A stretch of DNA of 64,000 bases from Echria macrotheca (GCA_030411725.1 MU839840.1:558001-622000), one strand, 5' to 3'. Shown: positions 24,387 through 35,333, counted from the stretch's first letter. Notes: generated by a model from the letters alone, not told the origin. Numbers and translations: made by a program.

Positions 24387-26795
24387 CGATCTTGTGTTCA
24401 ATCGACAACCAGACACCACCTATTATCGGTAGGTGCCCATGGGTTTGGCGCTATTCTTTAGAGTCGAGAGAGTCGTGCAGACGCGGCGGCATGCCACTGT
24501 GATCGGGACGTCGAGTGCGAAGGATTCCGGGTCGCGGCTCCTATTGGCGTTCAGGTCGGAAGAGCCAGTTGGAGGCCAGGTCGGCGGACGGCCAGGGGCA
24601 GGCCGTGTCCGGGCAATTGAGTATCGAGAGACAAAAGAAAAGCGGTGGTGAGGACCGGAACAGGTAGTGGGGAGGAGACGAGGTTTTTTTCGAGAGCGAA
24701 AGCCTGGGAGAAAAGACCCGGACGAGCTGGGCGGCAGCAGCTAACTAGTCAGGCGGTTCAGTGGGGGGAGAGACAGCGGGTGGGGACAGTGCAGCAAGAA
24801 GCGCGAGCTTTGCGGCAGACACTTGCTGGTTGGCACCCCTGTTCCCTGTTCCAATTCCCGCCACGAAAGCGATCCGGTTGTGCTGTTCTGTACGAACAGG
24901 CAGAGAGAGGCCGGAGACAAGAAAAATAAAATAAAATAAAATGGATGGCCGGAAAAAGCGTTCGTGGCAGCCAGAAATGGGGCACAGACGGAGGGAAAGA
25001 GCGGGTTGGGGAGTGCAGTGTCCGGGCAGAACATGTCGTCACTCAATCCCCGAGGGGCCAGCTGGGCCAAGAAGTGATCCACGCAGCCCCTGTATCTGGT
25101 ACTTGGCAGCGCAAGCCAGTGTTAAAGAGGGGCTGGAACGATGCGCTGAGACGGTGCTCGCGCGCACGGATGGCCCTTATCGCCGGAAGGCTTGGAGGGG
25201 TAGCGGGTACCGCGACGGCAGCACGTTGTTGCGCTGCATCGCAGGCGGGCGATCTGGAGAGCAGAGGCACGTTTTTCATTTAATTATCTGTCTGCACTCA
25301 CACATCGCCCGTCACCCTTGGTAACCCATCTTGGGGCCTTGGTAATTTGCAGCCCTTTCCGCGCGGCTGCTTCCCCTGATTCCACCGGGAATCGAGATTG
25401 GGAGCATGGTTGTGATCTTGGTCGTTGCGGTGCGGAAATGGAAGGTCCCATCAGCACGCCGTCGACAAAAACAAGATTCTCAGACGCGGGAGGGCGTGGG
25501 AGATGGGAAATGGGAATGGGGATGGGAAATGCTGGACCGGCTCGGCGAATCTCGGCCGTGGCCCGACGGACGTGCTGGTCCACCACGACCAACATGTTGG
25601 TATTTTCCACTTTTTAGCCTTGTTTGGCAATCTACCGACGCGCTCGTCGCAATCTACAAAAAAGGGATGCCGTTATCGCTTTGTGTGAGAGAACGGCTTC
25701 CAGAAGACGGACAGCCCGAGGGGGGGCGATGGGGAGCAAAAAGCAACACGTCAAATTGATTGTTTCTGCAAGCAAAAGCCAGCACGGACGGCCAACTGCA
25801 GCAAACGAAACCGCCACGACTCGGACGAGTGGTGCTGCGTGCATCTCCCGGATCCGGCCACCCGACTTCCAGGTCGTTGGCAACCCGACTGCTGCTGTCA
25901 GCAACCACCGCCATATCAGCAGGAAAGTCCTGAAGCGGACAATGGCTTGCGCGGCCTCTTTTGTGTGTTGGCTCTTCGGCGAACTGACCGGTTGTGTCCC
26001 AGCCTTTTTGTCACTTTTGTGTGAAGCTGCAGCGTCCCATGCAGCAGCGGCGAGCACCGCATTCAAGCACCCCGCAGAAAGTGACCAGGCGGGGCTGTTG
26101 CAACAACCTGACAGGAGACAAGTGTCCGGGGGAATGGTGAGCCGTTTTAGGTTTCCGACGAGGACGACGACGATGAACGGCGATAACAACAACCACCGAG
26201 ACTTTCCTCTAGTCTGCCGGAATGCCCTCGTATTGCTTTTGGAGATATGATCTAATGCTTTTTCCCCCGCATTCCAGATGCCGTTCGGCTACTAGAGAGG
26301 TATGCCAAGTGCGCGCTTGAGGTGAACACGAAGGCCGGTGATACGAGCACCAGCAGCAGCAAGCAGGACAACACGACACCTCCTCTTCGCGGCCCCTCTT
26401 TGGATACTGTAAGTAACTCGGTGATACGAAGTCTACCTAATCCAGACCGACCAGAACAACCCCTCTTGCCCTCGCACCCCACGCACCAAGAAACAACTTT
26501 TTATCTCTCTGTTCTTCCGGAAGACGCATAGAAGGTCGAGGAGAGGAAATTGGGGTATAACATAATTCCAGGATTTGGTGATAATGTCCGGTTCACAGTC
26601 CAACTTTTTTTTTTCTGCCAGCGAAGCAGTTTGATTGGCAGCAAGATCAAGCTTTCAGCCCCCCCCTTCTCCCTTCCATCCCGCCGTGGTGGATTTTGCC
26701 TGGGCGGGTATACCAAAACACGTTTGCCAACCTGTTGTGCCCGTTCCCGCCGTTCTGTGCAATTTATCGGCGGGAGAGGCGATATCAAAGGGAGC

Positions 26796-26816
26796 CTATC
26801 TATCTATCTATCTATA
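26796..26816 (+). repeat. TATC tetranucleotide repeat
   Basis: About five TATC units in gene-free DNA. Confidence 0.85.
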
Positions 26817-28522
26817 TCTGTCTGCCTACCTAGGTAGTTAAATATCTACCAGGATGTTAGCTTAGTTTCCATTTGATATATACCTACGGGACGACGACAC
26901 TGCTTGAATGTGAAAAAAATGGCCCGGACCGACCGAAACGACCGAAGCGGCCGAACAACGAAACGGGAGATCGAGATCATGATCATTAGCAGCAGCTGCT
27001 GGTCTAGGACCCATTGTCAGAAGGGCGTAGTCATCTCAAAAAAATATTGAAAAAAAAAATCCATGGCTGTGATGTGCGCCCCGCCAAATCCACACACCCA
27101 AAACTCGCTCCGAGTCTCCGAGCGATTGTCGCGAATGTTTCGAGCACACCAGATCGGTCGGCGAAGTGGCCGGGTCAGAGAGAAAGCACAGGAGGAGCTA
27201 CAAGCTTTGGCAAATGGCACTGTCTTCTAACTTATCGGGGAGCTGTGTGTGAACTTCTATGACTACCCCCGAGAGAATTTGCCGGGCTGGCCTGATATTT
27301 AAGAACGGCATCACGAGGTTGTTACCATATCTGAATATCTGAGGACATGTAAGGTAGGAACACCGCCTCGTCGTCGGCTGCATTATATACAGCAAAACCC
27401 CAGTTTTAATTGTGTAGTTGCCCCTCGACGCAGGGTTGGCGTCAGAAAACAGGGTTTTAGGGGGATTAAAGGTAAAGAAGATACAGCAAAAAGCCACTTC
27501 TAGTTCTCACTCACCTCGGTATCCATCCCGAAGTAAACCGTAAGGTACGAACCCCCCCACTTCTCGCACTTTTATAACTGCCCGCCGTCAGATGTGAGAA
27601 AGTATACAAGACTAACAAGTACCATCTTACGCTTACTTACATCTCTCTGAGGATAAAACCACCTTAGTATGTACCTATGTAAGATACGCATCCATGTATA
27701 TATATGTGTGTGTGAACCTGCATCTATCCCCTACAAAAAGTTCAACAACACACAACACACAACCTCTAGCCTCGAGTGGTGGCACACACTCCTTGCCGCA
27801 CGTGCCGTACCGGAAGAGATTTATACCGATATTCCGTCCTGTACCTCAAAAATAGCGAGAAAAGTGTGCAGATTGTTGGGGGAGGGGGGGTTCGGTGATG
27901 CTGTTGATCGTTTCCCTCTCCCTCGGACGGGTTACGGATACATAATTCTGCGTTCTGCGGTCCCTGGACCTGGCCAGTAACTAAATCTCTCAGTCCTCCT
28001 CCCCCGTTATCACCATCTTCGGACACATACTTACCTAGATACCTGTAGTTACCTATGGAGGGGAGAAAAGGAGAAGGAGCGTTTCCATGACACCCTTCCT
28101 TCTACGAGTTGGTAAACAAAGTCACTCACAGTACAGAGCACTCAACAAAACAACAAGAACGAGCCAAGCCGCCAATTGTATTCTCACCCTCTCAGGCCCA
28201 TGACTCCGTCCATTGATCCCACATATCTACTCTGACTATTGTTCCCAGGACTGTAACCCAGAACATATCACCTAGGCACCTTAGATACCAAGATAGGTAT
28301 CCCGAAACCGAGATAAACACACACAACACAAAACGCCAGACCGAGTCCCCAATTTCCCCCGCCAGCAAATACCCATTCCAACTCCCAAATGAACAACACA
28401 ACATCCCTAGGTAGCAAGGTCTTGTATGTGAGACAAAACACATAGCTACCAACCAGTCCATAGTTCATGCTCGCCGTTTTTGCCCATTGAACCAACCAGT
28501 CCACAAATACAAACCCCCCAAT

Positions 28523-28543
28523 ATCCATCCATCCATCCATCCA
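28523..28543 (+). repeat. ATCC tetranucleotide repeat
   Basis: About five ATCC units immediately downstream of the Kelch gene, probably within or near its 3' UTR. Confidence 0.85.
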
Positions 28544-28586
28544 CCGTCCTCAAACCTCTCTCTCTAGACACACGCAAACTCAAAAA

Positions 28587-31500
28587 CTACCTATTTGACC
28601 CCGCCACACTCCTTGACGGACTCCCGGCCGGACTATTCTCCCGACTACTCTTGGACTCGATGCTCTCCACCATCTCGAGCACCCTCGTCCGCGGCCGCTC
28701 CATCTTCACCTCCTCGGCCAGATGAATCAGTGTAGCTGTAGTAATCGACGCGGTCCGCAGCGACGGCGAGGGTGAGATCCCTCCTCCTCCGCCCGCCATC
28801 GGCGGAAGCTCCAACCTCACGTCGTCCTGCTCCTCTCCATGCTTCCCCTTCTCCTCCGTGATATCCATCCCCTCTTCTTCCATTGTCCTGTGATTATTGT
28901 CCCGAAACAGCAGCGCGCCGGCCGCACGCTCCGCCATGGCCTGCTGCTGCTGCTGCTGCGAGGTACTACTACCCCCCCTAATCTCGACCCTCCTCCGCCG
29001 ATCAAGATTGCTGTCTTCATCCCAATCATCTTCATAATCACCCTCCCCCCCGGGCGTCACAATCACAGCCTCCTCCTCCTTCTCAATCTCGGCATTCACC
29101 ACCCGCAGCCTCTCCTTGGGCACGGTAAACATAACCTGCACAAGCCGCTGTTCCACAGCCCGCTCGACATCCCACTCCTCATCTTTTTCGCGATCCCCGT
29201 CCCCGACCGCATCCCAAGCCGCCCTACCCTGCTTCCTCCTAGTAAGCAGCATCCCGTTCGGCCCCATGCCCACCAGCCGCGGCTCATAGTCGCTATTATC
29301 CAGCAGGGACTCGCGCGTCGGACTATCCTCACGCCCCCCGCTAGATCCCCCACCATCACTTGGCGTACCGCCGCTGAACACGCGCTTCAGATTACCCAAC
29401 CAGCTGCGGCGCGGCTTGCTCTTGCTAGGGCTACCGGGCACGTTGATATAATCCTGCTCCATCGCTTCTTCTGCATCGGTATCCCCTGAGAACCCGCCGT
29501 GGAGCAGCAGCGAAGGACCCTCGGCCTGCAATGCCGCAAACGTCGACTTTGCGGTACTGAAACTGCCGGCGCTGGTGCTGCTCCCGCTCTTTCCCGTGGC
29601 CGGACGTCCGGGTGACGACTGCGGCCTCGTGCCGGTGGTGACGCGCTCCGCACCGGCGACAAAACTGAACGCGCTCTTGTCCGAGAGGTTCGATCCCGTC
29701 CGCCCTTCCTCCGCATCGATTGCCGCCCCCACCGCACCAGAGCGCGACGAGTTTCTGCGGTGGGGAGAGAGACGGCCTGCCGCCGGCGGTGGAAGCAGTG
29801 GAGAGGGATTATTGGCAAACCGGGGCGGCGTCGTGGTCGTTGACCCGTGCCGGCTGATCTTAGCGGTCAACACTGCGTCCGCGGCGTCGACGTCGGACAC
29901 CCAGCCCTGCACCTCGGCATCCTGTCTGGATTTCTGCTCGGGACTCGCGCTGCGGTCGCTGCCGCTGCTCGCCGCCGCAGGCGGGAAGTAGCCGCCTGTG
30001 GGTGTATTCGGGTTCGTCGGCGTTGCGAAAGGGTCTTCTTCGTCGGGAACCATACGCGACGGAGAGTGGACGCCCAGATCACCATCCTCTTCTTCCTCGT
30101 CGTCTTCGTAAATCGGGTGGATCTCGTTCTTCATCGGGATGCGGAGCGGCGTGAAGTCGTAAGTACCTCTGCCGTCTAGACTCGTCGACGGTTGGTACAG
30201 CCCTCGCGCAGCCCGTGGGCGACCACTTGAGCTGGCCATCGGGGGCGGCATATAGAGCGGGCCAGACCGGGTGTTACCACCACCACGTAGAGTTTCGTAG
30301 CCAAGCGACCGTCGCCCCTGGATATAAGGGTCGTGTCCGCCGGTGTACCAGTCCCGTGCCGAATCCGCGTCCCATGGGAATATCCCGTCGTCGCCGCGGT
30401 TCTCCATCATCTCGTGATGGAGCGGCCCGCCCATGCCCTGGGCTAACCCGCGAATCGCTTCATCTCTCTGGGCGCGTCGGCGGGCCCGGCGGCGATAAAT
30501 GCAGACCACGATTCCAGCAATGATGGCAAGCAGGGGAATGCCCAGGCCAAGTCCGAGTCCGAGCCCCAGCTGGTTGTTTGACGTTGAGCCGCCTCCCGAA
30601 CTCTGTTCCGCACTTTGCGTGAAACTTCCGCCTGCGCCACCCGTGCTACCCGTGCCACTTGTCGGAGAGCTGGGCGATGGCGTGACGCTGCCGTGTTGCG
30701 CAATGTTGGGGTTGACGTACTCGTCGGTCCAGCTCAGGGATGTCATGTTGAAAAACATCTTGGTCGGGCTTGTCGCCCGTCGACGTGACTTGGATGAAAT
30801 CTCGTAGCCCCCATACACCATCATGACATTCCCCGGCAGCAATACTGCGCCATGTCCGTATATTCCCCTCCCTGAAGGCTGTGCGGCCGGTACCGACCAT
30901 TGCCAATCTCCATACGCAGCGCCGATTTTGATAATGGCTAGCTGTGGTTCGGCCGGCTGTGTGAGGTCGCCGACCCATCCCCCCAAAATCGCCAGCGAGG
31001 TTCCATCCTCACTGAGGACAGCTGTGTGGCCGGATCGTGCATCGATATTCGGCGTAGAAGTGTCCTTGGCCAAGAGATCGGTCTTTCCCACCGGTGCCGG
31101 AGCGGCAATCGAGACAAAATTCCATGTCTCTTCGGGCAGACTCCAGATGGCAGCTGTGCTCATGTTTATAAACGCCCCCTGTGTGTGGCCTCCAAGCAGG
31201 ACGTGACTGGTCTGCTGCGTGATGATTCCGGACCGATTGGAGAGGGAAGGTGTCAGCTCGGTAAACGTGAATCCAGCCTCGGCGATGGGCGGACCGGTGC
31301 TGGTGGCGTACGACACCGAATACGATGCGTCGGTCGATGACCGCGGAGGTGCGATCTTGAGCATGCGGTTCGAATAGGTTGCCATTGACTGGCTCGACGA
31401 GGCTGTCGCATTAGAAAACGGACACATGCCGCCGTAGATGTAGACAATAGGGTCTGATATCTCGGGGGCGAGCTGGGCCGAGAAGCTCAGTCCGCCCCCG

Positions 31501-31952
31501 AGGAAATATGGACCGCCTTGGCCGTAGTCCCAGTTCTTGCTTGGCGCAGTTCCGTGTCGACTCCACGACTTGGTGTTTCCTCCGGACCAGGTCCAGAGGG
31601 AAGCGCTCGTGGCGACGGAGCAGTCGCCGGCGAACACGGCGAGGGTACCATTGTCGAAAGCCGTCGGAGTGAAGGCGACATTCTTGTGGCTGGCGAGGAA
31701 CGGAAGATTCGAGGCGAGCGTCTCGGGCTTGAGGGAGGCGGCGCTGAGTTTTGAGGAGACGTTCACCGCGAGGAGGTCGACCGAGGCGCTGTTGGGCGAG
31801 AAAATGTAGGCCGTGTTCCCCTCGGCGGTCGATATCCCGTTCTTGGAGAGCAGGATGGTCGTGGGCATGTATGGCAGGGCGGCCTCGACCGATATCAGGG
31901 CGGACAGCATGATGAGCAGCGTCGCCTGCCAGACAGAAGTGAGGAATGCCAT
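28587..31952 (-). CDS. Kelch-type beta-propeller single-pass membrane protein
   Basis: One exon, 1,121 aa, ATG at 31952. A signal peptide covers about residues 1-24 (ends SVEAA). The extracellular part to about 450 has Kelch/galactose-oxidase-like blades: YIYGGMCPFSN, SHVLLGGHTQGAFIN, SGHTAVLSEDGTSLAILGG and GHGAVLLPGNVMMVYGG. Several N-glycosylation sequons are present. One membrane helix lies at about 463-485, preceded by a Gly-Leu repeat (GLGLGLGLG) and followed by RRRARRRAQR. The remaining 630 residues are a disordered cytoplasmic tail with acidic runs, Ser/Pro-rich patches, a Gln run and a conserved-looking WLGNLKRVFSGG block. The shape is that of a cell-surface receptor or polarity landmark, as in Rax2-like and other fungal Kelch-TM proteins. 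Galactose-oxidase catalytic residues were not identified, so enzyme activity is not proposed. Confidence 0.85.
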   Translation of the reverse strand: MAFLTSVWQATLLIMLSALISVEAALPYMPTTILLSKNGISTAEGNTAYIFSPNSASVDLLAVNVSSKLSAASLKPETLASNLPFLASHKNVAFTPTAFDNGTLAVFAGDCSVATSASLWTWSGGNTKSWSRHGTAPSKNWDYGQGGPYFLGGGLSFSAQLAPEISDPIVYIYGGMCPFSNATASSSQSMATYSNRMLKIAPPRSSTDASYSVSYATSTGPPIAEAGFTFTELTPSLSNRSGIITQQTSHVLLGGHTQGAFINMSTAAIWSLPEETWNFVSIAAPAPVGKTDLLAKDTSTPNIDARSGHTAVLSEDGTSLAILGGWVGDLTQPAEPQLAIIKIGAAYGDWQWSVPAAQPSGRGIYGHGAVLLPGNVMMVYGGYEISSKSRRRATSPTKMFFNMTSLSWTDEYVNPNIAQHGSVTPSPSSPTSGTGSTGGAGGSFTQSAEQSSGGGSTSNNQLGLGLGLGLGIPLLAIIAGIVVCIYRRRARRRAQRDEAIRGLAQGMGGPLHHEMMENRGDDGIFPWDADSARDWYTGGHDPYIQGRRSLGYETLRGGGNTRSGPLYMPPPMASSSGRPRAARGLYQPSTSLDGRGTYDFTPLRIPMKNEIHPIYEDDEEEEDGDLGVHSPSRMVPDEEDPFATPTNPNTPTGGYFPPAAASSGSDRSASPEQKSRQDAEVQGWVSDVDAADAVLTAKISRHGSTTTTPPRFANNPSPLLPPPAAGRLSPHRRNSSRSGAVGAAIDAEEGRTGSNLSDKSAFSFVAGAERVTTGTRPQSSPGRPATGKSGSSTSAGSFSTAKSTFAALQAEGPSLLLHGGFSGDTDAEEAMEQDYINVPGSPSKSKPRRSWLGNLKRVFSGGTPSDGGGSSGGREDSPTRESLLDNSDYEPRLVGMGPNGMLLTRRKQGRAAWDAVGDGDREKDEEWDVERAVEQRLVQVMFTVPKERLRVVNAEIEKEEEAVIVTPGGEGDYEDDWDEDSNLDRRRRVEIRGGSSTSQQQQQQAMAERAAGALLFRDNNHRTMEEEGMDITEEKGKHGEEQDDVRLELPPMAGGGGGISPSPSLRTASITTATLIHLAEEVKMERPRTRVLEMVESIESKSSRENSPAGSPSRSVAGSNR

Positions 31953-32933
31953 GACGACAAGCTTGCAGTCGGCTGCTGCAACCTATTGGCGTGTCGTTTC
32001 TGGCTGTTGTGACTCTAGAGGGAATGCATCGTTTCTCTCTCCTTCGACGAGTCCCAATCAATCCAAGCAAAAAAAAAGCAAACGGACTGCTGAGAGAGAC
32101 GACGACAAACAGACACAAAAGACAGCAGCAGAACCCCCACGCAAAAACGACACCGACAACGTCTAATCAGAAGGAGTCAGTAATAGAGCATCGCATATAC
32201 CCAGGTAGGTCGGCAGTTCTCAGTGAGCGTCCCAAGATGAGCGAATCCGATCAGATCAGGGTCAAGGTCGAGCTGGAGAGCAGGGCATGTGGGGTTTCGC
32301 AAAGTCAACAAAGTGCAAGCCAGGGTCCAGACCAGGCGGCTGCAAGGCTGACCGAGAGAGAAAAAACCCGGACTCGGGAGAGGACAGCAATTGGCTCTGC
32401 TGGTGATGACGCCGGCGCCAGTGCTGACTTGGCGCCGCCGAACCCGGACTATCGAATCGATTGGGCCGGTGGCGGTGTTTACTCGTCGGGGATGTGACTG
32501 TTGGCCGAGCAACGGGGTTCCCAGTGAGTGCATCACCCGCCGCCGGGCCGCCAGCTGGTTCGTTTGTCTGATCCGTGTCGATCCATGTGGGATGCGGCCG
32601 CAGGAGGGGTCACACGGTTTTCTCCGCTGCTGCTGGAAAATGGAGGGTTGCATTGTCGGTTCCCATTGCCGAGTTTCTGTCTGTCTTTTGGTGTCATCAC
32701 CATCTCACAATGGCACAGAAAGAGAGTCACTCTGGAACAGAGGAGTTGAACAGAAACTGTTGCACACGTGGAAATGCAAAATGATTGAATAGCACATGAC
32801 TAAGGTGCATTCGTAGCGAGTGCGCAGTCTCGTTGAGCAGGTACGACCGACACCAGGCCACCAGGATTCCTTTCATTTGTTGCTCGCTACCTTAATCAAG
32901 TGAAATGCAATTCAGGTCCCACCACCAAAATCT
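31953..32933. other. Intergenic upstream of the Kelch gene
   Basis: This 980-bp gap contains the Kelch gene promoter and the 3' end of the orphan gene at 32934. A CCTATTGG (inverted CCAAT) lies near 31981, about 30 bp from the start. No gene is seen. Confidence 0.6.
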
Positions 32934-34613
32934 CTACGGCTGCTGGGCAGTCGGCTGAGCGGTTGGCTGCGCGGTTGGCTGAGCAGTCGGCTGAGCAGTC
33001 GGCTGGGCAGTCGGCTGGGTAGTCGGTCTCCCCAGGCTGTCCATCTTCGCCTTCAGCGTGGAGGCCTCGGTCATGGCCGCCTGCAGCTGCGCCGCGACGA
33101 TGTTAAGCTCCCGGGTCGCCTTGTCGAGGTCGTTGGCCTTGGCCTGCACCTCGGCCTCGGCGTTGTCAGCCCGGGTGCGTTCCACCTGGATGTTGAGGGC
33201 GAGTCTCTGGATGTTCTCGCCGACGGCCGACGTGAGGGCGTCGCGCACCTGGGTGAGGTACTCGTTCTGCTCGCGCAGCACCTGCATCTGCGACTGCAGG
33301 TCGATGGCCTGGCTGCGCATCTGCATGACCTCGAACTCGAGCTTGGTGTGCTCGCGGAGGCGCTTGTCGTACCTCTCCTCGAGCTCGGTCGCGCGCGGCG
33401 GGAACTTGGGCATCGGGCTGGCCACCACTGTCGGCTGCGTGTCGATCTCCTTGGTGTATGTCACGCCCGGGTGGCTGCCCCACGCCGGCAGCACGAAGAG
33501 CGTCCTGTGGCCCTGGCCGCGGAGCCGGTAGAAGCGCGTCGGCAGCGTGATGGGCACGATGCCGGCCGCGTATTCGTCGCCGCTGCGCCGCTCGCGCATG
33601 ATGTGCTTGCCCAGCACGCCGTTGCGCGACTGCACGGCCTGCTTGGCCTCGATCAGGGCCTCCTGCTTGTCGAGGACCTCGTGGATGTGCGCAAAGACGT
33701 CCTGGCCTGAGTTGACGAGGATCCAGCGGTCCTGCGGGTACACGATCTCGCGGCCCGTTGCCGTCGACGGCCAGCTCTGCCCGATGGCCTGGTGCGGGAT
33801 GTTGGCCTCACCCGCGAGCGCATCAACGGCGTTGCCGTAGGCCCGCTCCAGCTCGTGCATGCGGCCGACCAGATGCTGGGTGAAGAGCAACCACTGCCCG
33901 AGCAGGCTGTTGCGCGCGTTGGCGAGGTCGTCGGCCTCGTGGTCCTCGTCGGTGGGCAGCATGCTGAGCAGCCCGCCGGTGCTGCTGAACTCGTGATCGA
34001 GACGCTCCAGACAGGCGTTGGCATGCATGACAAGCGCGTGGTGGTTGGCGTACGGCTTCTGAGGCTCGCCCTCGCCTCGGGTGTCGTAAGAGACCTCAGA
34101 AAAGGGGCAGTGGTAGTTGGTCCCGTAGGCCTCATGCCGGGCCCTGACCTCGTTCAGGAGGCCGGTCAGGGGCCTGTGGTGGTGCGGGTCGTCGTTGTTG
34201 TAGGGGGTCGTCAGGTCGGCGAGGAAGTCAAAGGCGTCGTTGCGCTTGTACTTGACGGCTAGGGGATCATCGGCATTGGCCGGATTGGCCGCTCTATCTT
34301 TTCCTTTTTCTCCGGCATCGATCTCGCCCGACTTGAATGTCGGGTTGAGTGCTTGGATCAGGATGCACAGAGACTGAGCATGCTGCTTGAGAGCCAGCAG
34401 CGTCGGCGGGATTCCGTATGTCGACATGTATCCGCAGTTGACGTGGCGGAGGAGGCCGTTCCTGATGTCCTTGTCGTTTACCCTTGACCAGCGCGAGTAG
34501 TACGGGAGCGAGAAATCCGTGCCGCGGATGTATCCCGCCTGCTCGCCGTTCTCGTCGTCTTCGTGCTCGGCGAGGTGCGCCGGCAGCGCCGGCTTCATGA
34601 CTGGTGTGGCCAT
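32934..34613 (-). CDS. Orphan coiled-coil protein with C-terminal TAQP repeats
   Basis: One exon, 559 aa, ATG at 34613. No family is recognised. Residues 1-30 are acidic. Residues 35-390 look globular, with aromatic-rich blocks (DFSLPYYSRWSRVND, YMSTYGIPPTLLALKQH, NYHCPFSEVSYDTRGEGE, YPQDRWILVNSGQDVFAHIHEVLD) and few low-complexity runs. Residues about 410-525 form a long coiled coil. The end is seven 4-residue repeats of TAQP type before a final Pro. There is no signal peptide or membrane segment, so a cytoplasmic or nuclear protein is likely. Codon use is GC-rich like neighbouring housekeeping genes. It diverges from the CSC1-type channel gene, and a perfect palindrome lies 112 bp upstream of its start. 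Confidence 0.75.
   Translation of the reverse strand: MATPVMKPALPAHLAEHEDDENGEQAGYIRGTDFSLPYYSRWSRVNDKDIRNGLLRHVNCGYMSTYGIPPTLLALKQHAQSLCILIQALNPTFKSGEIDAGEKGKDRAANPANADDPLAVKYKRNDAFDFLADLTTPYNNDDPHHHRPLTGLLNEVRARHEAYGTNYHCPFSEVSYDTRGEGEPQKPYANHHALVMHANACLERLDHEFSSTGGLLSMLPTDEDHEADDLANARNSLLGQWLLFTQHLVGRMHELERAYGNAVDALAGEANIPHQAIGQSWPSTATGREIVYPQDRWILVNSGQDVFAHIHEVLDKQEALIEAKQAVQSRNGVLGKHIMRERRSGDEYAAGIVPITLPTRFYRLRGQGHRTLFVLPAWGSHPGVTYTKEIDTQPTVVASPMPKFPPRATELEERYDKRLREHTKLEFEVMQMRSQAIDLQSQMQVLREQNEYLTQVRDALTSAVGENIQRLALNIQVERTRADNAEAEVQAKANDLDKATRELNIVAAQLQAAMTEASTLKAKMDSLGRPTTQPTAQPTAQPTAQPTAQPTAQPTAQQP
32940..33023 (-). repeat. Seven 12-bp in-frame repeats encoding TAQP
   Basis: Seven contiguous 12-bp units (ACTGCCCAGCCG type on the minus strand) encode TTQP, TAQP five times and TAQQ. 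They differ by a few bases from one another. As a 12-bp array in frame it should vary in copy number between strains without frameshift. Confidence 0.9.
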
Positions 34614-34724
34614 ATCTGGATTTTGGCAATATTCTTAGCTGTCAAAGTCTGCCGACACAATAGGGGAGAATGGTGATCGAAGGCCCTTGAGGTAAGGAGC
34701 GAAGGTAATGCGTAGAGATGATAT

Positions 34725-34746
34725 GGCGGTGGTTTAAACCACCGCC
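34725..34746. promoter_or_regulatory. Perfect 22-bp palindrome containing CGG-N12-CCG
   Basis: The 11-bp half-site GGCGGTGGTTT is followed directly by its exact reverse complement. The inverted CGG triplets are 12 bp apart, a layout bound by dimeric Zn2Cys6 regulators. It lies 112 bp upstream of the orphan gene's ATG. Alternatively it could form a hairpin in the leader RNA. Confidence 0.45.
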
Positions 34747-35160
34747 TACCCATAAGAGCGTTGTCATTGTCTCGAATCTCGAGGCACAGGTATCAAAGAA
34801 GATTTAGGAATGTGCCATTGTTTGGTGGTTGGCGGATGCGGCAATGGTCAAGGGGACAAAGGTTGTCGACGGAAACGGCACTCTACATTCATGATACTCG
34901 ACAAGGTGACGGTTTGACTCTGCATCTATATAAATATCTACGGACCTGTACGATAGCTGCTTGTGAGCAAGAATGTCTGAAGGGGCCCGCATAAAGGGGA
35001 TACGCACTCCTTCATGAACACACTTTGGCATCAATTCAAGCGTAGCACATGGTCAGGCTTTGCATTGCACTCGAACTAGAAAAGTTGACAGTACTCAGCG
35101 ATGAATTCCAACAATTCTAGACTTCGCTGCAAGTTCTCCAACAGAGGTATTTCCCTGGAA

Positions 35161-35333
35161 GTCTGCCTTGGCATCCATCGAGACGAAGGCTGAGCCCGAT
35201 CACTGCAATTTTCTTCATCATGGAGGAAGCATTATCGTTGTCAAGTCTGCCTTGGTGTCTGCTATCCATTGGTTGTGGGCACTTTCCTGGATGCCGCTCA
35301 GTCCTGGATGCCGCTCAGTTCACTGCAATTTTC
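35161..35333 (+). repeat. Cluster of short direct repeats
   Basis: A perfect 17-bp tandem duplication (TCCTGGATGCCGCTCAG) lies at 35285-35301 and 35302-35318. GTCTGCCTTGG occurs at 35161 and 35245, and TCACTGCAATTTTC at 35200 and 35320. The arrangement suggests an older duplication of about 85-120 bp that has since diverged. Confidence 0.75.

Larger units (their letters stand above)
24387..28586. other. Largest gene-free stretch in the window (4.2 kb)
   Basis: The region lies upstream of the WSC gene and downstream of the Kelch gene. It is less GC-rich than the genes and contains many short open frames on both strands, none with family features or consistent splice joins. Simple repeats are listed separately. 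A degenerate CCGAACGA-like run is at about 26925-26965. It may carry a long WSC leader or a non-coding RNA, but nothing in the sequence proves it. Confidence 0.5.

Noticed and set aside
25624..26250. 208-codon open frame in the 4.2-kb gene-free region
   Set aside because: No domain, unusual mix of Thr, Cys and Ala, no supporting splice structure; overlapping open frame on the other strand is equally long.
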